From Chthonomonas sp. UBA2387 (lineage in GTDB: Bacteria > Armatimonadota > Fimbriimonadia > Fimbriimonadales > Fimbriimonadaceae), in assembly GCA_002343445.1 (NCBI GenBank), contig DDSP01000065.1, positions 20,467 to 84,466 on the forward strand: a stretch of 64,000 nucleotides of DNA. Reading direction: 5' to 3'. A program made the position numbers and the translations under genes. Of this stretch, positions 25,663 through 35,580 are shown one piece after another; within the stretch, counting starts at the first letter, position 1; each line of letters begins with the position of its first letter. A model generated the notes under the pieces. The model worked only from the letters and a program-made list of their open reading frames with translations. It made no database searches and was not told the DNA's origin.

Positions 25663-26583
25663 ATGGCCGTTGCAGAAATCAGGAACCTGACCGTCCGATA
25701 CGGCAACTTCACCGCGCTGGACGACTTCTCGGCGACGATCCCCGAGGGGTGCGTCGGCTTGCTGGGCCCCAACGGCGCGGGGAAGACCACTCTCATCAAG
25801 ACGCTGCTCGGCTTCGTCGCTCCGGCGGATGGAGGCGGATCGGTGTTGGGGCACGACATCCGCACCGAGGGCCGCTACATCCGGCAGAAGATCGGCCTGA
25901 TGCCCGAGCAGGATTGCCACATCCCTGGGATGAGCGCTGTCATGTTCGTGGCGTTCGCCGGCGAATTGGCGGGCATGCCCAAGGAGAACGCCGTCAGTCG
26001 CGCCCACGAGGTGCTCGAGTACTGCGGGCTGGGCGAGGCCCGTTACCGAAACGTCGAGACGTACTCGACGGGCATGAAGCAGCGCATCAAGCTGGCGCAG
26101 GCGTTGGTCCACGGGCCGAAGTTGCTGCTGCTCGACGAGCCGACCAACGGCCTGGACCCCCAAGGCCGCGAGGAGATGCTCGAACTCATCCGTTCGATTT
26201 CGCACGGCAAAGGCGTGAACGTCTTGGTGAGCAGCCATCTGCTCAAGGACATCGAACGCACGTGCGACGAGGTGGTCGTTGTGGCCAAGGGCCAGTTGCG
26301 CGCCAGCGGGGCGATCAAGGACCTCAAAGAGTTGCACGAGACGCCTCTCGACGTCGAGTTGCTGGAACCGTCCCCGGCGTTCGAGGCCGCGGTGGCGGGC
26401 CAGGGCGGCCGGGTCGTCTCGGTCGAGTCGTACCATTACCGCGTGGTGATGCCGGGCAGCGACTCGGCGGAGATGACGGGGCGCGTGTTCCAAGCCGCCG
26501 TCTCATCGAAGGTCCAAGTCCGTGCCGTGGTGTTGGCCCAGCGTTCGCTCGAGGACGCGTTCATGGAGGTTGTGCATGAGTGA
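25663..26583 (+). CDS. ABC transporter ATP-binding protein (first)
   Basis: This 306-residue ATPase has Walker A GPNGAGKTTLIK, the signature YSTGMKQRIKLAQAL, Walker B LLLLDEPTNGLDP and the H-loop SSHLL. It is of the DrrA/CcmA/NatA exporter type with a C-terminal extension of about 80 residues. It drives the permease encoded next, whose start lies inside the end of this gene (8-bp overlap). Together with genes 26576-29243 it forms a two-ATPase, two-permease exporter of unknown substrate. A TAAAGT box about 15 nt upstream may be its -10. Confidence 0.93.
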   Translation: MAVAEIRNLTVRYGNFTALDDFSATIPEGCVGLLGPNGAGKTTLIKTLLGFVAPADGGGSVLGHDIRTEGRYIRQKIGLMPEQDCHIPGMSAVMFVAFAGELAGMPKENAVSRAHEVLEYCGLGEARYRNVETYSTGMKQRIKLAQALVHGPKLLLLDEPTNGLDPQGREEMLELIRSISHGKGVNVLVSSHLLKDIERTCDEVVVVAKGQLRASGAIKDLKELHETPLDVELLEPSPAFEAAVAGQGGRVVSVESYHYRVVMPGSDSAEMTGRVFQAAVSSKVQVRAVVLAQRSLEDAFMEVVHE

Positions 26584-27559
26584 GATTCCCACCCAAACCC
26601 CCGCTCAGGGACCGATCGCGGACCTGACATACCGCACTTACACGGGGCCGCTATCGCCCCCCGTGTTTCGCTGGTGGGCCATCGCCAAGATGACCATGCG
26701 CCTCGCCGTCAAGAAGAAGGCGTTCTGGGGCTGGGGCATCACGAGTTGCTGGAACTACATCCTCATGTTGGGCGTGCTCACGCTGTTCGAGCAGCGGGCT
26801 GGCGACGGACCCGAATCCGAGATGCTCAAGCGGTTTTTCGAGAACGTGCAATGGAACACCCTGTTCCTGGACGGCTACCTCGCCTCATTGTTTATGCTGT
26901 TCCTGTGTACGCTGACCATCGCGTCGGGCAACATCGCGGCGGACAACAAGGCGAATGCGCTGCTGGTGTATCTGAGCAAGCCGGCCACCAAGTCGGACTA
27001 TCTGCTGGGCAAGTGGACCGGCTTCTTCTTGCTGTTGCTGGGCGTTTGCGGCGTGCCGATGCTCTTGGTGTATGGGTATGGGCTGCTTTCCTTCCGCCAG
27101 TACGGGTTTCTGACTCAGGACCCGTGGATGTTGCCCAAGCTTCTGGTGCTGATGAGCGTGGCGCCGGCGCTGCTCTCGAGCGTGGCGGTCGGTATTTCGA
27201 GTCAGTTCAACCAGCCTAGGATCGCCACGGCGGCGTTTGCGGGCGCGTACTTTCTGCCGATGGTGGTCTCCTACGTGATGTTCGCCATCATCCGGAGCCA
27301 CGATGCGGGCGATTCAGGGGCTTTATTCTCGCTCTACTACGCCCATTTGGCCGGTTTGGAGGAGGGCATCGCCAAGTCGCTTCTCAACACATCCGGCGGG
27401 TTTGCCAACCTGCTCTTCGGAGGGGGCCGCGTACGGGACACCGACGCCATCGGGCCACCCACGGCCTGGATCGTGTGGCTCTCGGCGCTCGGGTTGATCG
27501 CCGCGTGTTGGTTCCTCGCGTGGCGACGCGTCCGCGCCGTGGAGGTGATCGGCTCGTGA
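26576..27559 (+). CDS. ABC transporter permease (first)
   Basis: This 327-residue ABC-2-type membrane protein has a cytoplasmic start of about 50 residues and then about six helices. The helices fall near 60-75, 105-125, 155-175, 190-210, 225-245 and 300-320. The ATG overlaps the ATPase gene by 8 bp. It pairs with one of the two adjacent ATPases. No substrate is indicated. The motif NIAADNKANALLVYLSKPATK resembles the loop region of other Armatimonadota-type ABC-2 permeases only in general character. Confidence 0.8.
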   Translation: MSEIPTQTPAQGPIADLTYRTYTGPLSPPVFRWWAIAKMTMRLAVKKKAFWGWGITSCWNYILMLGVLTLFEQRAGDGPESEMLKRFFENVQWNTLFLDGYLASLFMLFLCTLTIASGNIAADNKANALLVYLSKPATKSDYLLGKWTGFFLLLLGVCGVPMLLVYGYGLLSFRQYGFLTQDPWMLPKLLVLMSVAPALLSSVAVGISSQFNQPRIATAAFAGAYFLPMVVSYVMFAIIRSHDAGDSGALFSLYYAHLAGLEEGIAKSLLNTSGGFANLLFGGGRVRDTDAIGPPTAWIVWLSALGLIAACWFLAWRRVRAVEVIGS

Positions 27560-28473
27560 TCGAAATACGAAGGGCTTCGCGATGGTACGGCCAAGTCATC
27601 GGCCTGAACGACGTGAGCTGTTCGCTCGGCCCCGGCATCACCGCTCTGTTGGGCGAGAACGGGGCGGGCAAGACCACGATCATCAAGATGATCACGGGCC
27701 AGATCAAGCCCACGACAGGCACGATCGAGGTGATGGGCTACAAGCCGTTCGCCAACCCCGAGGTCTACAAGCGCCTGGGCTACTGCCCCGAGATCGACGC
27801 CATGCCCGAGCATATGTCTGGGCGCGGGTTCGTGTACACCATGGCCCGAATGCTCGGCATGAACGACAAGCAGGCCAAGCTCCGCACCGAGGATGTGCTG
27901 GAGACCGTGAAGATGGCCGACCGCGCCGACCGCAAGATCGGCGGCTACAGCAAGGGTATGCGGCAACGCATCAAGTTGGCCCAGGCCATGCTCAACGACC
28001 CCGACGTCATCCTGTTGGACGAGCCGCTCAACGGTCTCGACCCCGGCGGAAGACGCGAGTACATGGGCGTGGTGGACGGCTTGGCCAAGCGGGGCAAGTG
28101 CGTCGTGATTTCCAGCCACATCCTGTACGAGGTCGAGCAGATCACGCGAAACATCCTCTTGTTGCACCGGGGACGCCTGATGGCCACTGGCGATGTGCGC
28201 GTCATCCGGGGCCTCATCGACAAGCACCCGCACCGCATCCGCATCGAGACCTCGGAACCGAGGCGCTTGGCGGGTCTGCTGGTCGAGCGACCCTACGTCA
28301 TGAGCGTCAAGGTCGAACCCGGCGATCGCTCGATCGAGATCGAATCGAGAGAGCCGGACCGCTTCTACGACGAGTTTCCGTCGCTGGCGCTGGAGCACCG
28401 CATCCCCGTGCATGCGTTCTCCAGCCCCGACAACAACCTTGAATCCGTGTTCCGGTATCTGGTGGGCAAATGA
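27556..28473 (+). CDS. ABC transporter ATP-binding protein (second)
   Basis: This 305-residue ATPase has Walker A GENGAGKTTIIK, signature YSKGMRQRIKLAQAM, Walker B VILLDEPLNGLDP and H-loop SSHIL. It is a paralogue of the ATPase at 25663. The start is the GTG at 27556 overlapping the preceding stop (GTGA). Having two similar ATPases in one operon suggests a heterodimeric ABC engine. Confidence 0.93.
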   Translation: MIEIRRASRWYGQVIGLNDVSCSLGPGITALLGENGAGKTTIIKMITGQIKPTTGTIEVMGYKPFANPEVYKRLGYCPEIDAMPEHMSGRGFVYTMARMLGMNDKQAKLRTEDVLETVKMADRADRKIGGYSKGMRQRIKLAQAMLNDPDVILLDEPLNGLDPGGRREYMGVVDGLAKRGKCVVISSHILYEVEQITRNILLLHRGRLMATGDVRVIRGLIDKHPHRIRIETSEPRRLAGLLVERPYVMSVKVEPGDRSIEIESREPDRFYDEFPSLALEHRIPVHAFSSPDNNLESVFRYLVGK

Positions 28474-29243
28474 GCGCTGTCTTCGTCTTTCAACACACGC
28501 TGCAGGAATTGGCCCGTCCCAGGCGTTTGATCGTTTGGCTGGCCATCATCGCGGGCATCGGGCTGTTGGCGGCCAACCTCACGACGATGGCGCGTCAAGT
28601 CACGTCGCTCGACGCGTACATCCAGATTTCGGGCGGCATGGTGTTCAAGGTGCTCGCCTTGAGTTCGGCCATTCTGACGGCGGCCGTCGTGGCCCAGGAA
28701 GTCGAGCAGAAGACCATCGTTTACATGCTGACGCGGCCGATCCCGCGTCCGGCGATGCTGTTGGCCCGCTTCTTCGCGTCGGCGGTGGTGGCGATGGCCT
28801 TGGCGCTGGTGGCTGCTGTCGTGGTCACTTGCGCGGTGTACGGTTCGCAGGCGTTCTCCAACGAGATCTTCTTCCGCGACCTTCGGGCCCTGGCGATCGG
28901 GGCGTTCGCGTACGGCGCAGTGTTCCTCGTGGTGACGCTCTTGATCAACCGCTCGATGCCCGTGTGCCTATTGTTCGCGTTCGGGTGGGAGAGCATCGCC
29001 CCGAACTTGCCGGGCGACACGCAGTACGTGACCATCTTCGGCCACCTGATGGCCCTCGCCCAGCACCCGCAGTTGGACAACAGCGCCGGACCTCTGGGCG
29101 CGTTGGCGGGCCAGATGGGGACAAACGTGATCCCGGAGAACGTGGCTTGGGCGGCCATGTTCGGCCTGATCGCCGTTTGTCTGACGTTCGCCTGCATCCT
29201 GTTCGCGTCGTTCGAGTACGTGCCTCGCGAAGACACGGACTAA
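28470..29243 (+). CDS. ABC transporter permease (second)
   Basis: This 257-residue ABC-2-type permease has about six helices. The motif EVEQKTIVYMLTRPIPR after the second helix is characteristic of ABC-2 family exporters. The ATG overlaps the second ATPase by 4 bp. Its TAA stop and the TAG stop of the convergent DUF389 gene share bases (29240-29243), an extreme tail-to-tail packing. Confidence 0.88.
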   Translation: MSAVFVFQHTLQELARPRRLIVWLAIIAGIGLLAANLTTMARQVTSLDAYIQISGGMVFKVLALSSAILTAAVVAQEVEQKTIVYMLTRPIPRPAMLLARFFASAVVAMALALVAAVVVTCAVYGSQAFSNEIFFRDLRALAIGAFAYGAVFLVVTLLINRSMPVCLLFAFGWESIAPNLPGDTQYVTIFGHLMALAQHPQLDNSAGPLGALAGQMGTNVIPENVAWAAMFGLIAVCLTFACILFASFEYVPREDTD

Positions 29244-30817
29244 GGCGCTGCTGGGGCACGGGTGATCGTGCCGGCCACGACGACACGCGCTTCGAGGGCG
29301 ATCTTGCGCTCCGAGGGGTCGTTGAGGGCGTCTTCGAGCCTCCCGACTTCCTCGGGAGTCAGGAGTCTGGGCGCTTCGATCGTCGCTCTGCAGCGGATCG
29401 GTTGTTGGCCAAAGTCGAAGGTCACCTCGGTTACTGTCGCCCCCGGCAAGAACCCAAGCGATTGGCGCAAGTTGCTCGTGGCAACTTGTCGCAAGAACGC
29501 TTCCGCTGGGGTCAGCCTGGGCCCATCGGTCTCGAACAGGAAGGTCTGGTGGTCGGCGACGCGGGCGATCACCGAGCGGACCACGAGAGAGACTTGTGAG
29601 CCCGTTGCCTGAGCCACGCGGTCTTGCAGTGCGGCGACCACCTGCGGGCCGAGAGGCTCGGGGGCGCTGACTGTTGCGTGAAGCACGTCTCCCAAAACGC
29701 CGTCCGCTCTTCGCAGGTCTTCCAGCGTCGCACCCGGGACATCGGCGAGCCCCTGGCGAAGGGCGGCGGACGCATTCTCGAAGAACCGGGCCAATTCGGT
29801 CGACGACTTGCTCTTGGAGAGTTCGTCTTGGCTCAGGAACACGGCTCCGTCTCGGTCGGCGTCCTTCGAAGAGACCGACCGCACCACGAGGGAGACATTG
29901 CCCACTCGGTCGCCGAGCGTGCGTTCGAGTTGCGCGACGCGCGTGGAATCGAACGGGGTGGGCGTCAGGACGACGGCCACGACGCGCGGGCCTTCGGAGG
30001 TCCGTTCGATGCGAACCGTGTCCAACTGCGCGCCGAGCGATTGCCGCATGGCCTCGGCCAGTGTCTGGCGCACCGCGCTCTCGAACTGCCGCTGCGAGAC
30101 CGATTCCGCCAGCGTTCGCGTCATGAAGACGCCCATCAGGATCAGCAGCAAGGCGCTCCAGCCGAAGCGGCGGAAGACGGTGTTGCCATCGATATGGAAC
30201 TGGAACCCGCCTCCGGACCAGGCATGGAACGCGAACACGGCGGCCGCGGCCAGTTCGATCGCCAGGAAGTTCGCCGCGAAAAGCAGGAAGGCCCCGAATC
30301 CCTGAGCGGCGAGCCCGGCCGCAAAGCACAGACCGGATGCAGCGAGCGGCGGGACCAGGGCCGTGGCGATGGCCACCCCGGCGATGGACGCCTCGATGCG
30401 CTTGTTAAGCTGGGCGTACGCGCCTGCCGCACCCGAGGCCAGAGCCACGATGATGTCGTACACCGTGGGAGACGTTCGGGCCATGATTTCCGAGCCGAAG
30501 TCGGGTCGCAACGGCACCAGGCCGATCAGGAACGCGGTGCCCAGCACCACCAATACGCCGGTGGCCTCGGCCACGGTGGCATCGAACACCAGGCGTCGGT
30601 CGCCCCGCACCAGGGCCAACGCGATCCCGAAGATCGGACCCATGAGCGGGGCGACGAGCATCGCGCCGATCACCACCGCTGTGCTGTTGGCCAGGAGGCC
30701 GTAGGCGGCGATGGTCGTCGAGAGCACCGCAAGGGCGTAGAACCCCCTCGTTGGGCAACTCGAGGCGGCGACTTTCTCCCGAAGCTCGTCGGGCGACTTG
30801 AGGGCGTTGGCGTTCAT
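29240..30817 (-). CDS. DUF389 family membrane protein with triplicated C-terminal domain
   Basis: This 525-residue protein begins with the DUF389 membrane module, about six helices in residues 25-240. The module includes STAVVIGAMLVAPLMGPI and ATALVPPLAASG. The function of this family is unknown. Residues 244-515 form three related units of about 80 residues. Each ends in a strand such as VSLVVRSV after an APxxL...V..L helix. I start at the ATG at 30817, preceded by TTGGAG 8 nt upstream, because longer starts run into the divergent tamB start. Confidence 0.8.
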   Translation of the reverse strand: MNANALKSPDELREKVAASSCPTRGFYALAVLSTTIAAYGLLANSTAVVIGAMLVAPLMGPIFGIALALVRGDRRLVFDATVAEATGVLVVLGTAFLIGLVPLRPDFGSEIMARTSPTVYDIIVALASGAAGAYAQLNKRIEASIAGVAIATALVPPLAASGLCFAAGLAAQGFGAFLLFAANFLAIELAAAAVFAFHAWSGGGFQFHIDGNTVFRRFGWSALLLILMGVFMTRTLAESVSQRQFESAVRQTLAEAMRQSLGAQLDTVRIERTSEGPRVVAVVLTPTPFDSTRVAQLERTLGDRVGNVSLVVRSVSSKDADRDGAVFLSQDELSKSKSSTELARFFENASAALRQGLADVPGATLEDLRRADGVLGDVLHATVSAPEPLGPQVVAALQDRVAQATGSQVSLVVRSVIARVADHQTFLFETDGPRLTPAEAFLRQVATSNLRQSLGFLPGATVTEVTFDFGQQPIRCRATIEAPRLLTPEEVGRLEDALNDPSERKIALEARVVVAGTITRAPAAP

Positions 30818-30923
30818 GAGAGCGACTCCAACGGGTAGCGGAGACGTCCCATAATGTACTTCGTCTGCGTTTGTCTCGGTCGCAACCAGTGGTCCGAGGC
30901 GAACCCGCCGGAAGAAGAACGCC

Positions 30924-33900
30924 ATGCGACGGTGGGTTGCCAGATATGGGCTCGGGGCGGCACTTTGGTTGCCGGTCTTGGGGCTTGCCCTTTGGGGCGG
31001 CTCGTACGCGCTCACGCTCGCCAGCACGTTGACGGCCTCCGGGACTCCGATGAAGGCATCGCTGGCGACCGAGGAAGGCCCGCTCGAAATCGCTGCCCGG
31101 TCTCTCACGTTCGATGTGCGCCAAGGCGTCGCCGTCGTTTCAGGCCTAATGGTCCGCGACAACCGTGGCGTGTTGCTCGTTTCCGCAGATCGCGTTTATG
31201 CCGAGCTCCCGTTTCCTGGATCGCGGACCTACGGTCGCGTGCGGGTGAACGAGGCGTTCGCGTTGGTCGAGCGGCTGGAAGACGGCACGTTCCTCGTCGA
31301 GCGGTTCTTCCCCAAGCGCGACACGGGCGAGGCGCCTGTCGCGTTTCAAGTCGAAGCCGCCGATTCGTGGGTCCGGTACGTGGATCGAACCGCGTCCCCG
31401 GCCGTGGTCGCCGACGTTCGCGTTCCCTGGTCGCGGGTGGACAACGAGGGCGAGACCACTTTTATCGTGATGGAGCGCGCCTCGTTGGAGGGCGTCGAAG
31501 GCACGTCGTCCGGGCGACTGGCGATCTTGCCTACGGGCGTCGAGTGGTCCGGCGGGCTGAACGGCGTGGACGTTGCCAAGGCTTGGAAATCGGCTCGCCG
31601 CGTTCGGGAACTGAAGGACCTTCTGGACGAGCGCCGCTACGATGCCGACCGAATGCTCGTGGACGGCGCCTTGGTGGCCCGATTGCCTTGGAACGCGTAC
31701 GGCCAGTTCCGCGCCGACATCGTTGCTCGAGGCGAGCGGCTGCTCGCGGATGGCGAACGTGTTTCCAACGTGCGGTATCAGGGCTACCTGTCGGATGTTT
31801 CTGCCCAAGGCGTTCTCGAGGCCGGGTTGCCTGGGGCGCGGGTGGCGTTCGATGGGTCGGCTCGCTGGGATCGCATGCTGCTCGTCAACGGCAGGGTCGA
31901 AGCCGAGGTGGCACGTCCGGAAGCGCTTCCCGCCACGTTCCGCAAGGCGCTGCCGGAGGGTGTGACGTTCGAGGGTTCGCGGGCGAAGGGCGTTCTGAGC
32001 GTGACCGGGGATCGCGTGGACGGGCGGTGGACGGTGTCTGCCCAGCGGGTCGTCGCCCAGGGTCAGATGATGAACCGCCCGATGGGCGAGGTGGTCCTCG
32101 CCGGCCAGCAGGTGGCCGTCCAACTGACCCAATCCGATTGGGACGGCGTGGCGCTGGCGGGCCGGTTCGATGCGGACTTGGCAACGGGTCGCCTTGCCGG
32201 AACATTCCAGCGGGTCGAGGTCGACCTGAAGGAGCTGGGCACCCGGTTCGGGGTCGCAGGCTTGGCCGGTCGCGGTGCGGTGACGGCGGCCGTCTCGGGC
32301 ACGTTGGAGCAGCCCGAAGTCCGTGTCGAGGCGACCGGCTCGGGACTCTACTCCTCGCCCGAGTTCGCACGCCCGCTGGAAGGCGAGTGGTCGTTTTCGG
32401 GGGCGTGGAAGGGCGGATTGCTGACGCTGGACCGGGCCGTGGTCGCCGGACCCTTTGGCGCCCTCGCAGCCTCGGGCACTCTCCCGACGGACGGGCCCGA
32501 TTCGGACGATTGGTCGGCACGATTCGCGGGCGCGGCGCTCGACGTGCAGGGTTGGGACCTCGATCCGGAAGTCGTGCGGGCATGGAGCGAGACGGGGTTG
32601 GGCGGCCGGGGGTACCTCAACGGCACCATCGCCACCGACCGCGGACGAGCCATTGCCCAGGGTCGCATCGAGGGATACGGCTTGGCGGCGGGCGACATCA
32701 GCGTCCCGTTCGTAGCGGCGGAGTGGCGATTGGACGGGCTGCGCCTCGACATGCCCGCGATCCACGCCATCACGCCCTTGGGGTCGGCCGAGGGTCTGTT
32801 GCAGGCCGATCTAGCGACCCAGGCCATTGAGGGCTTCCTGACCACCTCGGTCGTTCAGGTCGACCGCTATCGCGACGACATCGTCGGCGATGCTTGGCTG
32901 GAATCGGCGCAGATCATGGGGACGCTCGATTCGCCTATCGTGTTGGGCATGGCGCGCGGCTCGGGTCTGCGCTACGGTGGTGCCGTGATCGAGTCGGCGG
33001 TGGCGCCGTTCCTTTGGCAGGGCGGCATGCTGTTCGTTCAGGCGGCGACCGCAAAGGTAGCCGATGGCCGATTGGACATCAACGGGGGGTTTGATCCTGC
33101 CACCCAGAGCGGCCAGTTCGACCTCTCGATGGAGGGGGTGGACCTCAGGGCGTTTGCGGGTGGCGCATCGAACCTCGACCTGAGCGCTCGCTTGTCGGGC
33201 ATCGTGTCCGCGAGCTTCGACGACGGCAAGTTGAGTCAAGCGACGGGGCAGGGATTGATTTCGGACACCCTGTTTGGCGCGTCGGCGATGCCCAACGGCA
33301 GTTGGTGGCTGAGGCATGGACCGGGCGGCCTTGACGGTTCGCTGGAGATTCCCGGCGATCAGCGACTGGCGATTCGCCTGGACGATTTAGACCTGAACGC
33401 CAAGCAGGGGTCGCTGACCCTCGATGTCGGGAACTTCGACCTCGCGACTTTGGCGACCGTGTTCGAGCCGTGGGCTCCCGAGGCTCAGCGTCCCCTGATG
33501 CGGACGGTCAAGGAATTCGGTGGCAGGATCTCGGTTCAGGCGAACGCCAATGGCGCGTTGGACACTCCGGCGGTCGCCCTGGATTCGCTGTCGGTCCAGA
33601 ACATGACGTATCGCGATCAGGCCATTGGCGCTCTCGTCGCGCAAGGCGCCAGATCTGGGGAGGGCGTGTGGACGCTCGACCAGTTCCGCTGGGACCGGGG
33701 ACTCGACGACCTCGGCCAGCCGCTGCCTGGACTGGTCCTGCTGAGCGGCATCGCCGAAGAGCGCGGCCCGATCGTCATTGACGGAGAAGTGTCCAATCTT
33801 GACTTGGAATGGTTGCACCGATTGGTTCCCAATCTGCCCGCGCTGAAAGGCCGCGCAGACCTCTCGGTAGCCGTAGGAGGCACGATGGACGATCCGGTGG

Positions 33901-35513
33901 CCCGTGCCAGCCTACGCACCGAAAACCTTGCGCTACGCCCGGGAGCCGACCAACCCGACGTGTCCTTCGGTCTGAATGTGGACACCATCGAGTACCGCAA
34001 CCGGTGGCTTCACGCCGAGCAGGGGCGGTTCGTCTACAACGGCGCATCGGGGTTCCTTGAGTCGTTCGACACCGATCTGAGCCGCGGCTTCGATCTCGAT
34101 GGGCGCGAGACCCTGAAATTCGTCCTCGACGTGCCCGAGCAGGGCTTGGACCAGTTTGCTTCGGCCCTTGGGGCTCAGAGGGTGCAGACCATTGGGGCGC
34201 GAGGGTCGGCGCGCCTCGAGGTCGAGCGCAACCTGGGCCAGTGGGGTGTGCTGGGCAAGGCTCGACTTGCCAGCGACCGCATCACGGCCCTCGACGGCCG
34301 GGTGGACACGCAACAAGCGGAACTGCGGGTGGACCTGGTCAAAAAGGAGAACTCCTCGTTGGTGACCGATGTCGCGTTCGAGGCACGTCGAGGCAAGCAG
34401 GCGGGCGTCTTCAATGCGATGTTGGCGGTTCCGTTCGACGCCCTGCTCGAGAATCTCGTCCGCGGAACTTCCACGTTCGACGAGCTGCCGGTGGTGGGAA
34501 GCTATTCCGCCCAACCCATCGAGGTCGAGTTCACCGATCCTGGCTTGGGCGTTTTCGGCACGATCCTCGACGGGAGCGGCCTGATTTCCGGGCGGTTGCG
34601 AACGCCCCACATCTCGGGCAACCTGACGTTGCGCAACACGTTCTACCGAGCTCCGGATGCGTTCCCCGAGTCGGCGGCTGCTGCGCCGTTCCCCGTCAAC
34701 CCCACCTTCGACATCGCGCTGGAGACGCTGGGCTCGCTCGGCGTGCGCGCGGCGGGCGCGCAAGTGTTGCTCGATGGCGCGGGCACGCTGACCGGGTCTC
34801 TCCAGCGCCCGCGCTTCGATTCGACCCTCAACGTGGTGGATGGATTTGTGCAACTTCCGACCGGAAGAATCACACTCGAAAAAGACACTGGCACGATCGA
34901 CCTGCGGTACGACGGCTCGCAAGCCGAGCCGTTGCCTGAGTTGATACTCCGCGATGTGCAGGCCTTCACCTATGTGACAGCGCCGTTCGGGCCGGAGGAA
35001 ATCCTCCGGTATCGGGTCATGCTGGAGATTGACGGCGACCTGCTGGCCTCGGACGATTGGACGTCCATCGTGCGCACCAGCAGCGATCCGGACGGACTCT
35101 CCAGGGCTCAGGTCATGTCGCTCCTCGGGCAAAGTGATTTCTTCAACAACCTGCAGGTGCGCGGCGTCGACCAGCGGTTCATCAGCGACGCTCTGACGCG
35201 GTTCGCGCTGCCTTCGTTCCTCGATCCGATCACTGACAAGCTCGGTCGTTCGATTGGATTAGACTATCTTTCCGTTGATTACCATAACATTTTGGGCACA
35301 TCGGCGACCCTTGCGAAATCATTCGGGAACGGGTTGATCCTTCAGGCGCGTAGACAACTCACGGACCCGATCGACGGCGTGCGCCGCTACGATGTCCGGC
35401 TGAGCTACCGCATCCCCGTGCGGACGCGATGGCAAGACCGTGTGACCTTGAGCGTTGGCTTCGACCATCTTCGCCCGTGGAAGGTATCGCTCCAGGTTTC
35501 GAAACGTCTGTAG
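30924..35513 (+). CDS. tamB: TamB-like translocation and assembly module protein
   Basis: This 1529-residue inner-membrane-anchored protein has one helix (about 10-32) and then a very long beta-rich periplasmic part. The C-terminus from about residue 1190 carries the DUF490/TamB domain. Features there are repeated G-x-L-x-G motifs, FDSTLNVVDGFVQLPTGR, and a tail similar to LSQ..DFFNN. TamB-type proteins bridge the periplasm and carry lipids or help outer-membrane proteins fold. It is followed by bamA after 67 bp, then an ompH/skp homologue. The set marks a diderm envelope. Confidence 0.9.
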   Translation: MRRWVARYGLGAALWLPVLGLALWGGSYALTLASTLTASGTPMKASLATEEGPLEIAARSLTFDVRQGVAVVSGLMVRDNRGVLLVSADRVYAELPFPGSRTYGRVRVNEAFALVERLEDGTFLVERFFPKRDTGEAPVAFQVEAADSWVRYVDRTASPAVVADVRVPWSRVDNEGETTFIVMERASLEGVEGTSSGRLAILPTGVEWSGGLNGVDVAKAWKSARRVRELKDLLDERRYDADRMLVDGALVARLPWNAYGQFRADIVARGERLLADGERVSNVRYQGYLSDVSAQGVLEAGLPGARVAFDGSARWDRMLLVNGRVEAEVARPEALPATFRKALPEGVTFEGSRAKGVLSVTGDRVDGRWTVSAQRVVAQGQMMNRPMGEVVLAGQQVAVQLTQSDWDGVALAGRFDADLATGRLAGTFQRVEVDLKELGTRFGVAGLAGRGAVTAAVSGTLEQPEVRVEATGSGLYSSPEFARPLEGEWSFSGAWKGGLLTLDRAVVAGPFGALAASGTLPTDGPDSDDWSARFAGAALDVQGWDLDPEVVRAWSETGLGGRGYLNGTIATDRGRAIAQGRIEGYGLAAGDISVPFVAAEWRLDGLRLDMPAIHAITPLGSAEGLLQADLATQAIEGFLTTSVVQVDRYRDDIVGDAWLESAQIMGTLDSPIVLGMARGSGLRYGGAVIESAVAPFLWQGGMLFVQAATAKVADGRLDINGGFDPATQSGQFDLSMEGVDLRAFAGGASNLDLSARLSGIVSASFDDGKLSQATGQGLISDTLFGASAMPNGSWWLRHGPGGLDGSLEIPGDQRLAIRLDDLDLNAKQGSLTLDVGNFDLATLATVFEPWAPEAQRPLMRTVKEFGGRISVQANANGALDTPAVALDSLSVQNMTYRDQAIGALVAQGARSGEGVWTLDQFRWDRGLDDLGQPLPGLVLLSGIAEERGPIVIDGEVSNLDLEWLHRLVPNLPALKGRADLSVAVGGTMDDPVARASLRTENLALRPGADQPDVSFGLNVDTIEYRNRWLHAEQGRFVYNGASGFLESFDTDLSRGFDLDGRETLKFVLDVPEQGLDQFASALGAQRVQTIGARGSARLEVERNLGQWGVLGKARLASDRITALDGRVDTQQAELRVDLVKKENSSLVTDVAFEARRGKQAGVFNAMLAVPFDALLENLVRGTSTFDELPVVGSYSAQPIEVEFTDPGLGVFGTILDGSGLISGRLRTPHISGNLTLRNTFYRAPDAFPESAAAAPFPVNPTFDIALETLGSLGVRAAGAQVLLDGAGTLTGSLQRPRFDSTLNVVDGFVQLPTGRITLEKDTGTIDLRYDGSQAEPLPELILRDVQAFTYVTAPFGPEEILRYRVMLEIDGDLLASDDWTSIVRTSSDPDGLSRAQVMSLLGQSDFFNNLQVRGVDQRFISDALTRFALPSFLDPITDKLGRSIGLDYLSVDYHNILGTSATLAKSFGNGLILQARRQLTDPIDGVRRYDVRLSYRIPVRTRWQDRVTLSVGFDHLRPWKVSLQVSKRL

Positions 35514-35580
35514 TGCGGTGCGAATTCGGCTTTCGGGCCATAATGACGGTCAAGTCGCGGTTGAAGCGCACAGAACAGGC

